NCBI RefSeq assembly: GCF_008905045.1
Contig: NZ_VWMY01000066.1
Span: 1-48,974 of the forward strand
Reading direction: 5' to 3'
Origin: Streptomyces albicerus
Lineage (GTDB): Bacteria > Actinomycetota > Actinomycetes > Streptomycetales > Streptomycetaceae
Length of the DNA stretch: 48,974 bases
Shown: positions 1-8,322 of the stretch, piece after piece
Numbering within the stretch: position 1 is the first letter of the stretch
How the letters are laid out: each line of letters starts with the position of its first letter
The notes under the pieces: model-generated
Databases searched by the model: none
What the model was told of the DNA's origin: nothing
What the model saw: only the letters and a program-made list of their open reading frames with translations
Program-made: the position numbers and the translations under genes

Positions 1-3
1 TGG

Positions 4-89
4 GCCGCGCATCACCGCATGCGCCGCGCATCACCGCATGCGCCGCGTATCACCGCATATCACTGCTTGCGCCGCGTATCACCACAGGC
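4..89. repeat. 19-bp tandem repeat at the window edge
   Basis: Two exact copies of a 19-bp unit beginning GCCGCGCATCACCGCATGC lie at 4-22 and 23-41. A third copy at 42-60 has changes near its end, and a partial copy follows at about 71-89 after a short interruption. No coding frame here looks real. The rest of the stretch to 290 is non-coding leader of the XRE gene. What lies left of the window is unknown, so this could be the tail of a longer array. Confidence 0.7.
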
Positions 90-194
90 ATCGCCCCACT
101 CTGCGTATCGCCACGCGAATTCATCACACTCCTCACCACTGTTCCACGCCAGGTGGCGCGAGGTGGCGACAAGTGGCGTGTACGCACGGCATAT

Positions 195-249
195 CCGCTG
201 TTTTCCAGCGGTAGTAAGCACCTTGGTGGCAATCTGCTCAACAGCAGAT
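195..249. promoter_or_regulatory. Two small inverted repeats upstream of the XRE gene
   Basis: CCGCTG (195-200) pairs with CAGCGG (206-211), and ATCTGCT (232-238) pairs with AGCAGAT (243-249) across a 4-nt spacer. Both lie in the 140 bp before the GTG start at 291. They could be operators for autoregulation by the XRE protein or hairpins in its leader. The symmetry is seen directly; the function is inferred. Confidence 0.35.
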
Positions 250-290
250 ACGCAAAGTACAGACAGCACGCAGCCGGAGGTGCACGTCCC

Positions 291-1160
291 GTGGCGTCCA
301 ATGTCAATCCCACCGTCAGGCGACGCCGGTTGGGCCAGGAGCTGCGCCGGCTCCGGGAGCTCAAGGGCATGACCGCCGAAGAGGTGGCCGAGCGGCTGCT
401 CGTCTCGCAGTCGAAGATCAGCCGTCTGGAGAACGGGCGGCGCAGCATCAGCCAGCGCGACGTCCGCGATCTGTGCGGGGTCTACGAGGTCGAGGACCAC
501 CGCATCGTCGACTCGCTGATGCAGATGGCCAAGGACTCGCGCCAGCAGGGCTGGTGGCACTCCTTCGGCGACATCCCGTACAGCGTCTACATCGGTCTGG
601 AGACGGACGCGGCGAGCCTGCGCGTGTACGACCCGCTGGTCGTCCCGGGCCTGCTGCAGACCCGTCCGTACGCCGAGTCGCTGATCCAGGGCGCGCTCCC
701 GGAGGCGGCCGCCGGCGACATCGACAAGCGCGTGCAGGTACGGCTGCGCCGACAGGAACGTATCTCCGACCAGGAGAACCCGCTGCGGCTGTGGGCCGTG
801 CTCGACGAGGCCGCGCTGCGCAGGACCGTCGGCAACAAGCAGGTGATGATCGAGCAGTTGGAGCATCTCGTCGAGATGTCCCACGTGCCGCATGTGACGG
901 TGCAGGTGATCCCGTTCACCATGGGCGCGCATCCCGGGGTGAGCGGGCAGTACGCGATCCTGGAGTTCCCGGACGCCGCCGACTCGAGCGTGGTCTACAT
1001 CGAGGGCGTCACCAGCGACCTGTACCTGGAGAAGGCGAACGACGTCCAGAAGTACAGCGTCATGTACGAGCACCTGCGGGCGCAGGCGCTGAACGCGGAC
1101 CAGTCCCGGGAGTTCATCGCGGACGTCGCGAAGGACTACGCAACCGAGGCGATGTCCTGA
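291..1160 (+). CDS. XRE-family helix-turn-helix regulator with DUF5753 domain
   Basis: This is a DNA-binding regulator of about 289 residues. The N-terminal HTH_31/XRE domain (about residues 10-68) contains the segments RRLRELKGMTAEEVAE and SQSKISRLENGRR. The rest matches the DUF5753 ligand or partner domain, with typical motifs such as YDPLVVPGLLQT and HVTVQVIPF. The GTG at 291 is chosen because CGGAGG lies 10 nt upstream; the frame stays open further upstream but that part has no family character. In Streptomyces such genes are usually paired with a small DUF397 gene, as here (start 1411), and the pair often acts as a developmental or stress regulatory module resembling a toxin-antitoxin unit. 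The specific target is not visible. Confidence 0.93.
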   Translation: MASNVNPTVRRRRLGQELRRLRELKGMTAEEVAERLLVSQSKISRLENGRRSISQRDVRDLCGVYEVEDHRIVDSLMQMAKDSRQQGWWHSFGDIPYSVYIGLETDAASLRVYDPLVVPGLLQTRPYAESLIQGALPEAAAGDIDKRVQVRLRRQERISDQENPLRLWAVLDEAALRRTVGNKQVMIEQLEHLVEMSHVPHVTVQVIPFTMGAHPGVSGQYAILEFPDAADSSVVYIEGVTSDLYLEKANDVQKYSVMYEHLRAQALNADQSREFIADVAKDYATEAMS

Positions 1161-1410
1161 GGCGATTTGGGGCTGATTTTTGCCGCCCCGGCGAGAAGGT
1201 GCCGGACAATACACCCTCGCCGTATCCCGACGGAAGACTCTGCTGGTATATGCCATCCGGTCGAGTGAATAGTCGCTTCGTACGCCGATGTTGGCGAGTA
1301 GCGTCGATCACGCCAAGGAGCAAGAACCTTTGGCGCAAACCGAACCGTGGGTTCCGCAGCGATCCCGCAGCGCGGTGACAGCAACTCAGCATCTGGCTAC
1401 CGGAGCGAAC

Positions 1411-1611
1411 ATGGCAATCAAGCAAGGCGCCACGGATACGTGGACGAAGTCTTCGTATTCCCAAGGAAACGGCGCATGCGTCGAGGTCAAGTCCCCCGTC
1501 CTGACGGCGCTCGCCGTCCGCGACTCCAAGGTCCCCGAGGGCCCCACGCTCGCCTTCCCGGCCGAGTCGTGGAACGCCTTCGTGTCAGAGGTGAGCCGGG
1601 GCACCGTCTGA
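1411..1611 (+). CDS. DUF397 domain protein, partner of the XRE regulator
   Basis: A 66-residue protein beginning MAIKQGATDTWTKSSYS. The W-x-KSSYS-x-GNGACVEV core and the later VAVRDSKxPEGPxLxF-type segment are the DUF397 signature. Its start at 1411 is preceded by CGGAGC at a good distance. Members of this family are nearly always encoded next to an XRE-DUF5753 protein and are thought to bind it and change its activity. The 250-bp gap to the XRE gene has no clear terminator, so the two may be co-transcribed or this gene may have its own promoter. Confidence 0.9.
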   Translation: MAIKQGATDTWTKSSYSQGNGACVEVKSPVLTALAVRDSKVPEGPTLAFPAESWNAFVSEVSRGTV

Positions 1612-1700
1612 CCTCAACGGATGCCTCACGCAGGACGAGCACCAAGAGCATCGACAACTGCGTCAACAACTACATCAACAACTGCACAAGCCCCACGCAA

Positions 1701-1741
1701 GAGCCCTCTCGACTGGCCCGCCGTCCCGGCCGAGGGGGCTC
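1701..1741 (+). terminator. Rho-independent-like terminator after the DUF397 gene
   Basis: GAGCCCTCTCG (1701-1711) pairs with CGAGGGGGCTC (1731-1741) with one G-U pair, and CGGTCTTTT follows. This ends the XRE/DUF397 unit. The remainder of the gap from 1742 to 1913 holds the promoter region of the next gene. I see no coding frame in it. Confidence 0.7.
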
Positions 1742-1913
1742 GGTCTTTTCCGGATTTGGCGCCCTTCAAGACCTCCCAATGTGATCAGTTGCCCCACTGT
1801 TCGCATACCGTTCCGACCTTCTACCGACCGTTCCCGTTCGATTACAGTGCTGGACTGTCGGCCGTACCGACGGAATCGGCGCGGGATCGGATCGGGATCT
1901 GTAGGAGGCCTCG

Positions 1914-3068
1914 GTGGGTGCGACAGCCGGTGCCGTCTGGGGGCGTGCCGAACAGCAGGATTTCCGCAGCCGGGTGCGTGGCACGCTGCTCGGCGCGGCC
2001 GTCGGGGACGCCCTGGGGTCGCCCGTCGGAGGCCTCACGATGGACGAGATCCGTGAGGAGCACGGCGCCGAGGGGCTCACCGATCTGGCCTCCGGGTACG
2101 GCAGACGCGGGGCCGTCTCCCACCTCACCCAGCTGACCCTGTTCTCGATGGACGGGCTGATACGGGCCCAGGTGCGCCGGGACACGGGTGCCTGGCATCC
2201 GCCGACGGATCTGCACCGGGCGTATCTGCGGTGGGCCTCCACACAGCGCGACTGGGGTCCTGACGAGCGGCGCAAGGAGGACGGGTGGCTGGCGCGCGAG
2301 GAGTGGCTGTACGCGCGCCGTGACCCCGCGCGCGCCTGTCTGATCGGCCTCGGCGACGAGACGATGGGCACGCTGGACATGCCCAAGAACCCCGAGGAGC
2401 GGGGCGTCGAGGCCGCGGTCCGTTCCGCGCCCTTCGGGCTGCTCGTCGGCTGGGAGCCGCAGCTGGTGATGCAGCTCGCGGTGGAGTGCGCGGCGCAGAC
2501 GCACGGACACCCCTCGGCCTACCTGTCGGCGGGGGCGTACGCCGTCATCGTGCACGGTCTCGCACGCGGCGAGACCCTCGACACCGCCGTCCAGCGGGCG
2601 CTGCAGTTGCTCGCCGCGCGCCCTGGGCACCAACCGGTCGCGGACGCGCTGCAGCAGGCGCTGGGGGCCGTACGGCAGGGCATGCCGACGCCGGCCCGCA
2701 TCGAGGACCTGGCCGGGGACGGCACGGCGGAAGGGCTGCTCTCAGTGGCCGTCTACTGCGCGCTGGTCGGTGAGGACACCCGCCACGGCCTGTGCCTCTC
2801 GGTGAACCACCGCGGCGCGTCGGCCGCCGCCGGCGCACTCACGGGCGCCCTGCTCGGCGCCCTGCACGGCGAGACGGCCCTTCCGCCGGCCTGGCTCGCC
2901 GAGCTGGAGGGCCGTCCCACGATGCTCGTCCTCGCGGACGACTTCGCGATGGAGATGACCCAGGGCCCAGCCCTGCACGGCCCGGCGGGCTCGTCCCCGG
3001 GCTGGCTGGCCCGCTATCCGCGGGCGTACGCGGCGCTGCCGGGCGCCACACCGGTCCCGGCGGGCTGA
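1914..3068 (+). CDS. ADP-ribosylglycohydrolase-like protein, metal-site residues missing
   Basis: A 384-residue member of the DraG/ARH fold. The opening segment GTLLGAAVGDALGSPVGG is the family N-terminal signature, and the C-terminal AAAGALTGALLGALHG matches the helix after the second metal motif. Active members hydrolyse ADP-ribose from proteins, DNA or small molecules with two Mg ions, held by a TDD(T) motif near the N-terminus and a DxD(S/T) motif near the C-terminus. Here the first region reads SHLTQLT (residues 69-75) and the second reads VNHRGAS (297-303), so the expected aspartates are absent. It may therefore be a binding protein or pseudoenzyme. The GTG start at 1914 follows TAGGAGG. 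The ECF sigma gene begins 20 nt downstream. Confidence 0.85.
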   Translation: MGATAGAVWGRAEQQDFRSRVRGTLLGAAVGDALGSPVGGLTMDEIREEHGAEGLTDLASGYGRRGAVSHLTQLTLFSMDGLIRAQVRRDTGAWHPPTDLHRAYLRWASTQRDWGPDERRKEDGWLAREEWLYARRDPARACLIGLGDETMGTLDMPKNPEERGVEAAVRSAPFGLLVGWEPQLVMQLAVECAAQTHGHPSAYLSAGAYAVIVHGLARGETLDTAVQRALQLLAARPGHQPVADALQQALGAVRQGMPTPARIEDLAGDGTAEGLLSVAVYCALVGEDTRHGLCLSVNHRGASAAAGALTGALLGALHGETALPPAWLAELEGRPTMLVLADDFAMEMTQGPALHGPAGSSPGWLARYPRAYAALPGATPVPAG

Positions 3069-3088
3069 CCACCGCCCCTGACAGTCAT

Positions 3089-3877
3089 GTGACCGACGCC
3101 ACAGGGACGCGGGTCGCCGAGCGGACAGGGCCGGTTGTGGAACTTTCCCTACGCGCCCGGATACGGGCCGGTGACCCGGAGGCGTTCGCCGAGCTGTTCA
3201 CCGCGCACGCGCGGGCCGTCTACCGCCACGTCGCCCGCCTGACCGGAGACCGCAGCGCCGCGGAGGACGTGGTCTCCCTGACCTTCCTGGAGGCATGGCG
3301 CCTGCGGGAGAGGCTGAGACCCGACGCCGGAGCCCCCGAAAAGGGCGCCCCGGCCGACCCCGAACCGTCCGAGGGCGACGGCCTGCGGCCCTGGCTCTAC
3401 GGCATCGCCACCAACGTGCTGCGGAACACGCGGCGCGCCGCACGGCGGCACAGTGCCGCGCTCGGCCGCCTCCACGACAGCACGGCGGACCACGACACCG
3501 TGCCGGACTTCGCGGACGAGCTCGTCGGACGCCTGGAGGACTCCGAGCGGGTCGCCGCGGCCCGCGCCGCGCTGAAACGGCTGCGCAGACCCGAGCGCGA
3601 GGTGTTCGCGCTGTGCGTCTGGTCGGAGCTGAGTTACGCGGCCGCCGGCGAGGCCCTCGGAGTGCCGGCCAGCACCGTACGGTCCCGGCTCTCCCGTGCC
3701 CGGCAGCGGCTGCGGCGCCTGGCGGAGGCGGAGTTGGCCCGAGGCGGGCCGAGCCCGGAGCAGCCCGCTCCCGACGAAGGACGGGAAGGAAAACCGAGAC
3801 CCCTCCCCCGTACCGGACAGGTCCCCAGCAGCCGCCCCGAAGCGGCCCGGTCGACACAGGAGAAGAAGTACCGATGA
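3089..3877 (+). CDS. ECF-type RNA polymerase sigma factor
   Basis: A sigma-70 family group 4 factor of about 262 residues. Region 2 is visible as AFAELFTAHARAVYRHVARLTGDRSAAEDVVSLTF-type sequence with the WRLRERLRP helix. Region 4 (RRPEREVFALCVWSELSYAAAGEALGVPASTVRSRLSRAR) carries the second helix-turn-helix that reads the -35 box. A proline/acid-rich insert (about residues 75-95) separates the parts. The first in-frame start is GTG 3089 with a poor ribosome site; GTG 3137, preceded by ACAGGG, would remove 16 residues and is equally plausible. Its stop overlaps the next start as ATGA, so sigma factor and partner are translationally coupled. Confidence 0.88.
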   Translation: MTDATGTRVAERTGPVVELSLRARIRAGDPEAFAELFTAHARAVYRHVARLTGDRSAAEDVVSLTFLEAWRLRERLRPDAGAPEKGAPADPEPSEGDGLRPWLYGIATNVLRNTRRAARRHSAALGRLHDSTADHDTVPDFADELVGRLEDSERVAAARAALKRLRRPEREVFALCVWSELSYAAAGEALGVPASTVRSRLSRARQRLRRLAEAELARGGPSPEQPAPDEGREGKPRPLPRTGQVPSSRPEAARSTQEKKYR

Positions 3878-4788
3878 AGCCCGAAGAGCGTGAGGAACTG
3901 GCCAGGCTGCTGCCGAGCCCGGGTGACCCGGTCCTGCCGAGCGACCGCCATGACCTGCTGAAGGACCACATGATGCAAGAGCTCACCGTGGACGTCACGG
4001 GGCCCGCCGCGGCACAGAAGCCGGCCTTCCGCCGCCGGTTCGCCATGATCGCCCTGCCCCTCGCCGCCGCGACCGCCGTCACCGCGGTCGTCATCGGCAC
4101 CGCGGGATCCGACACCCCCACCACCGACCAGGAGGCCGTCGACCTCCTGAACCGCATCGCCACGATCGCCGCCGCGAAGAAGTCCGTGCCTGTCCGCGAC
4201 GACCAGTACGTCTACATCCGCACCCAGGGCTCCATGGAAATGGAGGACAGAGGCACCCAGATCTTCCGCCGCTCGAACTGGACCGCCGTCGACGGCAAGC
4301 GCGCAGGACTGGCCCGGATCACGGTGCTGTCGGGCCCGACCCTCCCGGGCCACCGGACCCCCAAGGGCGTCCCGGAGGACATGACGCTGTCACCCGACCC
4401 GAACGTCACCACGTACCGCGAGCTGGAGGCACTGCCCACCGACCCCGACCGGCTGCTCGAGAAGATCTACGCGGACACCGAGGGCCAGGGGCCGACCCGG
4501 GAAGGTGCTGCGCTGGAGACGATCGGCGACATGCTCGACGACGCCACGCTCCTGCCCGAGCTGGACGCGGCCCTCTACCGCGCCGCCGCGAAGATCCCGG
4601 GCGTCAGGGTGGTCGAGAACGCCGAGGACTTCGCCGGCCGCCCGGGCATCGGCCTGAGTTTCAAGGAACGCGACGACACCGATGTGTGGGTCTTCGACAA
4701 GAAGTCCCTCAACTACCTGGGCTCCGACGAGGAGGCGCTCCTGGCAGTCGGAGTCGTCGACAAGATCGGTGACACACCGAAGAGTTGA
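3874..4788 (+). CDS. CU044_5270-type membrane-anchored protein coupled to the ECF sigma factor
   Basis: A 304-residue protein with a cytoplasmic N-terminus (about 1-50), one membrane segment (MIALPLAAATAVTAVVIG, about 57-75) and an extracytoplasmic C-terminal domain. This layout and the ATGA overlap with the sigma gene are typical of the actinobacterial CU044_5270 family. That family sits in the place of an anti-sigma or sensor partner but lacks a recognisable zinc anti-sigma motif (no HxxxCxxC). A strong AGGAGA site precedes the ATG at 3874. The likely role is to sense an envelope signal and modulate the sigma factor; this is inferred from context only. Confidence 0.8.
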   Translation: MKPEEREELARLLPSPGDPVLPSDRHDLLKDHMMQELTVDVTGPAAAQKPAFRRRFAMIALPLAAATAVTAVVIGTAGSDTPTTDQEAVDLLNRIATIAAAKKSVPVRDDQYVYIRTQGSMEMEDRGTQIFRRSNWTAVDGKRAGLARITVLSGPTLPGHRTPKGVPEDMTLSPDPNVTTYRELEALPTDPDRLLEKIYADTEGQGPTREGAALETIGDMLDDATLLPELDAALYRAAAKIPGVRVVENAEDFAGRPGIGLSFKERDDTDVWVFDKKSLNYLGSDEEALLAVGVVDKIGDTPKS

Positions 4789-4809
4789 CGCTCCATCAGC
4801 ACGAGGCAC

Positions 4810-4843
4810 GAGGGCGACCGCTCCCACCAGAACGGTCGCCCTC
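4810..4843. terminator. Bidirectional terminator hairpin between convergent genes
   Basis: GAGGGCGACCG (4810-4820) pairs perfectly with CGGTCGCCCTC (4833-4843) around a 12-nt loop. A second palindrome, CGCCCGGC/GCCGGGCG, follows at 4852-4868. They lie between the convergent ends at 4788 (+) and 4895 (-). Confidence 0.65.
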
Positions 4844-4871
4844 ACCACGTGCGCCCGGCTGCCGGGCGGAA

Positions 4872-4904
4872 CTCACTCCATGCTCACTCCACACTCACTC
4901 CATG
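4872..4904. repeat. 11-bp tandem repeat spanning the symporter stop codon
   Basis: Three consecutive 11-bp units, CTCACTCCATG, CTCACTCCACA and CTCACTCCATG, occupy 4872-4882, 4883-4893 and 4894-4904. The TGA stop of the symporter (minus strand, 4897-4895) sits in the third unit, and the other two units lie just downstream of it in the message. Confidence 0.85.
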
Positions 4905-6439
4905 CCCGACGCCGCCGCGGGAGCCGGGACCGCCGCGGCCGTCGAGCCGGGGTCATCGTTGTTGATCTTCTCGATGAGCGCGTCCCGTTCCGGCGAGTCC
5001 TCCGGCTTCACATATCCGATGAGGATGTACAGGACGAGCGACACCGCGAGCGGGATCGACACCTGGTACTGGAGCGGGACGCCACCGTCGACGTTCCAGT
5101 GGATCGGGTAGTTGACCAGCCAGAAGGTGACGAGGCCGACGCCCCAGCTGATCAGCGCGGCCGTCGGACCGCTCTTGCGGAACCAGGGCAGCAGGCCCAG
5201 CATCAGCGGGATCGCGATCGGACCCATCAGACCGGCGACCCACTTGATGACGACGGTGATGATGTCGCCGAAGAAGTCGGAGTTGACCTGCGTCGCGATG
5301 GCCATCGACAGACCGAGGAAGAGCAGCGTGGCCCAGCGCGCGGCCAGCAGCCCCATCCGGGTGTCCCACTCGCGCACCTTGCGGGAGACGGCGGGCATGA
5401 TGTCGCGGGTGACGACGGCGGCGATCGCGTTGGCGTCGGAGGAGCACATCGCCATCGTGTGGGAGAAGAACCCGACGATGACCAGGCCCAACAGCCCGTG
5501 CGGCAGCAGCTTCTCGGCCATCAGCGCGTACGAGTCCGCCGGCACGTCCGTCTTGATGATCAGCGGCGCGACCCACATGGGGAAGAAGAGCACGAGCGGC
5601 CAGATCAGCCAGAGCGCGGCGGACAGGGCGCCCGAGCGCGTGGCGGACTTCGCGGAGTCCGTGGCCATGTAGCGCTGGGCCTGGTTCCACATGCCGCCGT
5701 TGTACTCGAAGGTCTTGATGAAGAGGTACGCGATCAGGAAGACCATCATGTACGGGCCGGCCAGCGGTTTGGTGTGGCCGTCGAGCGCGGGCTCGTCCCA
5801 GACGCTCCACAGCGTGCCGAAGCCGTTCAGTTCGACCATGACGGCGATCAGCATCGCGATGCCGGCGATGAACTGGATGATGAACTGGCCGAGTTCGGTG
5901 AGCGCGTCGGCCCACAGCCCGCCGACCGTGCAGTAGACGGCCGTCACCGCGCCGGTGATGAGGATGCCCATGTTGAGCGAGACACCGGTGAAGACGGACA
6001 GCAGGGTCGCGATGGCGGCCCATTTGGCACCCACGTCCACGATCTTCAGCAGCACGCCCGACCATGCCAACGCCTGTTGGGTGGGCAGGTTGTAACGGTT
6101 CTTCAGGTACTCGAGCGGAGAGGACACGTGCAGCCGTGACCGCACCCGGTTGAGGCGGGGCGCGAACAGCTTCGCGCCGATCGCGATGCCGATGGCGATG
6201 GGGAAGGACCAGGTGACATAGGAAGTGACGCCGTACGTATAGGCGATGGCGGCGTAGCCCGTGAACATCACGGCGCTGTAGCCGGACATGTGGTGGGAGA
6301 TGCCGGACAGCCACCACGGCATCTTGCCGCCGGCCGTGAAGAAGTCGCTGACGTTGTCGACCCGTTTGTGGGACCAGACACCGATCGCCACCATCACACC
6401 GAAGTAGCCGATGAGCACGGCCCAGTCGAGACCGTTCAT
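4895..6439 (-). CDS. Sodium:solute symporter (SSS family, TC 2.A.21)
   Basis: A 514-residue polytopic membrane protein with about 13 hydrophobic segments. Family features include YFGVMVAIGVW near the start, the loop DFFTAGGKMPWWLSGISHHMSGYSAVMFTGY, and a later AxWNQAQRYMA-like stretch (GGMWNQAQRYMATDS). Such carriers take up organic solutes (sugars, carboxylates, amino acids, vitamins) with Na+; the substrate cannot be read here. The ATG at 6439 is chosen because GGGAGG precedes it; the open frame upstream lacks family character. The C-terminal tail is Ala/Pro-rich. It follows the SDR gene on the same strand, separated by a strong palindrome at 6551-6574 that may control it. Confidence 0.92.
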   Translation of the reverse strand: MNGLDWAVLIGYFGVMVAIGVWSHKRVDNVSDFFTAGGKMPWWLSGISHHMSGYSAVMFTGYAAIAYTYGVTSYVTWSFPIAIGIAIGAKLFAPRLNRVRSRLHVSSPLEYLKNRYNLPTQQALAWSGVLLKIVDVGAKWAAIATLLSVFTGVSLNMGILITGAVTAVYCTVGGLWADALTELGQFIIQFIAGIAMLIAVMVELNGFGTLWSVWDEPALDGHTKPLAGPYMMVFLIAYLFIKTFEYNGGMWNQAQRYMATDSAKSATRSGALSAALWLIWPLVLFFPMWVAPLIIKTDVPADSYALMAEKLLPHGLLGLVIVGFFSHTMAMCSSDANAIAAVVTRDIMPAVSRKVREWDTRMGLLAARWATLLFLGLSMAIATQVNSDFFGDIITVVIKWVAGLMGPIAIPLMLGLLPWFRKSGPTAALISWGVGLVTFWLVNYPIHWNVDGGVPLQYQVSIPLAVSLVLYILIGYVKPEDSPERDALIEKINNDDPGSTAAAVPAPAAASGME

Positions 6440-6550
6440 GTGCCCCCTCCCAGGGTCGTGAAGCGCCCGCTCATCGTCAGTTCGCTGACATGGCGGCGAC
6501 AACGGCCCGTACAGTCAAGAGGGAGTAAAATAGTTCGGCTTACTGACCTC

Positions 6551-6574
6551 GGTTCATGTTTCTGAACATGAACC
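6551..6574. promoter_or_regulatory. Perfect AT-rich palindrome upstream of the symporter
   Basis: GGTTCATGTT (6551-6560) and AACATGAACC (6565-6574) are perfect inverted repeats around TCTG. It is unusually AT-rich for this genome and no T-run follows on the minus strand, so an operator in the symporter promoter is more likely than a terminator for the SDR that ends at 6594. The regulator is unknown. Confidence 0.55.
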
Positions 6575-6593
6575 GGATACGGCCAGAAATGGT

Positions 6594-7379
6594 CTAGCGC
6601 ATCAACTCCCCCGCGTTGACCAGCAAGGACTGCCCGGTGATCGACCGCGCCCGGTCCGACGCCAGGAATACCGCGGCGTCGGCCACGTCTCCGTCCGTGG
6701 CCAGCTCGGGCAGCGCCATACGGGAGCTCAGCCGCTCCAGTACCTCGACCTCCGGCACCCCCTCGGTGTACGCGGTGAACTGCACGTACGCCTCCACGGG
6801 CGGCCCCCACATCCAGCCCGGCAGCACGGTGTTCACCCGGATCCGGTGCGGCCCGAGCTCCCGCGCCAGCGAGTACATCGCGCTCGTCAGCGCCCCCTTC
6901 GAAGCCGCGTACGCCGCCTGCCGCACCTGGGACGGGGCGGCGACGGACGACTGCGTCCCGATGAAGACCACGGACCCGCCGCGCTCCTTCAGAGCGGGCA
7001 GACAGGCGCGGGTCATCCGCAGGGTGCCGAGCAGGTTCACGTCGATCACGCCCTGCCAGGTCTCGAAGTCGGCGTCCTCGATACCACCGAAGTAGCTGTC
7101 CCAGGCGGCCACTTGGACCACGGCGTCGATCCGCCCGAACCGCTCGCGCGCCAGCGCGGCGAGCGCCTCGCACTGGCTCTCGTCGGTGATGTCGGTCGCC
7201 CGGTACGCCGTGTGCGCGCCGTCCGGGTCGAGTTCGGCGGCGGCCTTGGCGAGATTCGCCTCCGTGCGCGCCCCGAGCACGGCGTTCCCCCCGTCGCGTA
7301 CGACGGCCGCGGCGACCTGGTGACCGAGCCCGGCGCCGACCCCCGACACGATGACGGTCTTGCCCTGGAGCAGTGACAT
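6594..7379 (-). CDS. Short-chain dehydrogenase/reductase (SDR)
   Basis: A classical SDR of 261 residues. The NAD(P)-binding glycine motif reads GVGAGLG (about 14-20), and the active-site YAASK (Tyr-x3-Lys) follows the GTQSSVAAPSQ serine region. The C-terminus has the usual GQSLLVNAGE. It should oxidise an alcohol or reduce a carbonyl on an unknown substrate. The ATG at 7379 has GGGAGG 9 nt upstream. It diverges from the gene at 7471, and the palindromic operator at 7409-7423 lies between them, so both are probably controlled together with the 40-45 kb catabolic genes that carry the same site. Confidence 0.92.
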   Translation of the reverse strand: MSLLQGKTVIVSGVGAGLGHQVAAAVVRDGGNAVLGARTEANLAKAAAELDPDGAHTAYRATDITDESQCEALAALARERFGRIDAVVQVAAWDSYFGGIEDADFETWQGVIDVNLLGTLRMTRACLPALKERGGSVVFIGTQSSVAAPSQVRQAAYAASKGALTSAMYSLARELGPHRIRVNTVLPGWMWGPPVEAYVQFTAYTEGVPEVEVLERLSSRMALPELATDGDVADAAVFLASDRARSITGQSLLVNAGELMR

Positions 7380-7408
7380 CTGGGGGCCTCCCAGCTCTGG
7401 CGGTTGAT

Positions 7409-7423
7409 CTGACGGTCCGTCAG
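7409..7423. promoter_or_regulatory. TetR-type operator, site 1 (CTGACGGTCCGTCAG)
   Basis: A perfect 15-bp palindrome with a 1-nt centre, extending to 17 bp with the flanking T and A. It lies 30 bp before the SDR start and 48 bp before the start at 7471, in a divergent promoter. The same 15-mer occurs at 44871-44885, and variants occur at 41697, 41761 and 42584. Confidence 0.8.
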
Positions 7424-7470
7424 AGTAGGTCCGTCCGGAGGAGGAAGGAAGAGGGAGGAAGGGGAACGCC

Positions 7471-8322
7471 ATGCCCGATGCCACACCGGTCGACACCCGC
7501 AGCGAGGTGTACGCGGAACTGGCCGCCGTCGGCCCGTACGGCGTCCGTCCCGGTCATGCCCTGATCACCATGGTCGAGCCGCATCCGGGCCACGAGTACG
7601 CGTACAACCGCTGGTACGAGGACGACCACTACTACGCGGGCGCGATGGCGATGCCGTGGATGTACGCGGGCCGCCGCTGGGTCGCGACCAGGGATCTCCA
7701 ACTCCTGCGCTATCCCGAGAAGTCGGCGGTCGCCCAGCCGGTCACCGCCGGCTGCTACATCACGACGTACTGGGTCACGGACGGCCGCTACGACGACCAC
7801 ATGAAGTGGACGGTCGGCATCAACAAGCGGCTGAACAGGGACGGCCGGGTCTACCAGGACCGTACGCACGTCTTCACGGCGTTCCAGGACCACGAGGCGA
7901 CGGTGTACCGGGACGGGGCAGCCGGGCCGCGCGACTTCCACGCGCTCGACCACCCGTACGCGGGCCTGGTGGTGGAGGTCATCGACGCCGAATCGCCGGA
8001 GCAGCGGGCCGAGTTGCTGGAGTGGCTGCGCTCCCGCCACCTCCCCAAGCGCCTCGCCGGCTCCCCCGCCGCCATGGTCACGGTCTTCCGCCCGACCCCG
8101 CTCCCCGGCGACCGCATGTCGTACGTGAAGCAGGTCGAGGGGGTCGATACGCGGCTGACGCTGTTGTGGTTCTTGGAGGCGAACCCGCGGGAGTGCTGGG
8201 AGCAGTACTTCACCGGGCTGGACACTCCGGTGGCCGAAACGGGCCTGGGGCGGGTCGAGTTGGTGGCGCCGTTCATTCCCACGGTGCCGGGGACGGACAA
8301 GTATGTGGACCGCCTTCGGTGA
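7471..8322 (+). CDS. Conserved protein, possible dimeric alpha/beta-barrel (EthD-like) fold
   Basis: A 283-residue soluble protein with no signal peptide. The opening HALITMVEPHPG, then YNRWYEDDHYY, then PWMYAGRRWVA, resembles the NxWYxxxH pattern of EthD/ABM-type dimeric alpha-beta barrels. A second half (VVEVIDAESPEQRAELLEWL onwards) could be a duplicated barrel. I do not recognise a named family with certainty. Proteins of this kind accompany catabolic or redox enzymes. Here the shared operator with the SDR and with the 40-45 kb cluster supports a catabolic role. The start is set by a purine-rich GGGAGGAAGG ribosome site. The last codons and stop are tandemly repeated downstream (8305-8365). 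Confidence 0.75.
   Translation: MPDATPVDTRSEVYAELAAVGPYGVRPGHALITMVEPHPGHEYAYNRWYEDDHYYAGAMAMPWMYAGRRWVATRDLQLLRYPEKSAVAQPVTAGCYITTYWVTDGRYDDHMKWTVGINKRLNRDGRVYQDRTHVFTAFQDHEATVYRDGAAGPRDFHALDHPYAGLVVEVIDAESPEQRAELLEWLRSRHLPKRLAGSPAAMVTVFRPTPLPGDRMSYVKQVEGVDTRLTLLWFLEANPRECWEQYFTGLDTPVAETGLGRVELVAPFIPTVPGTDKYVDRLR

Noticed and set aside
4682..6139. Plus-strand open frame opposite the symporter
   Set aside because: The translation is a charged low-complexity string, while the minus strand encodes a full SSS transporter.
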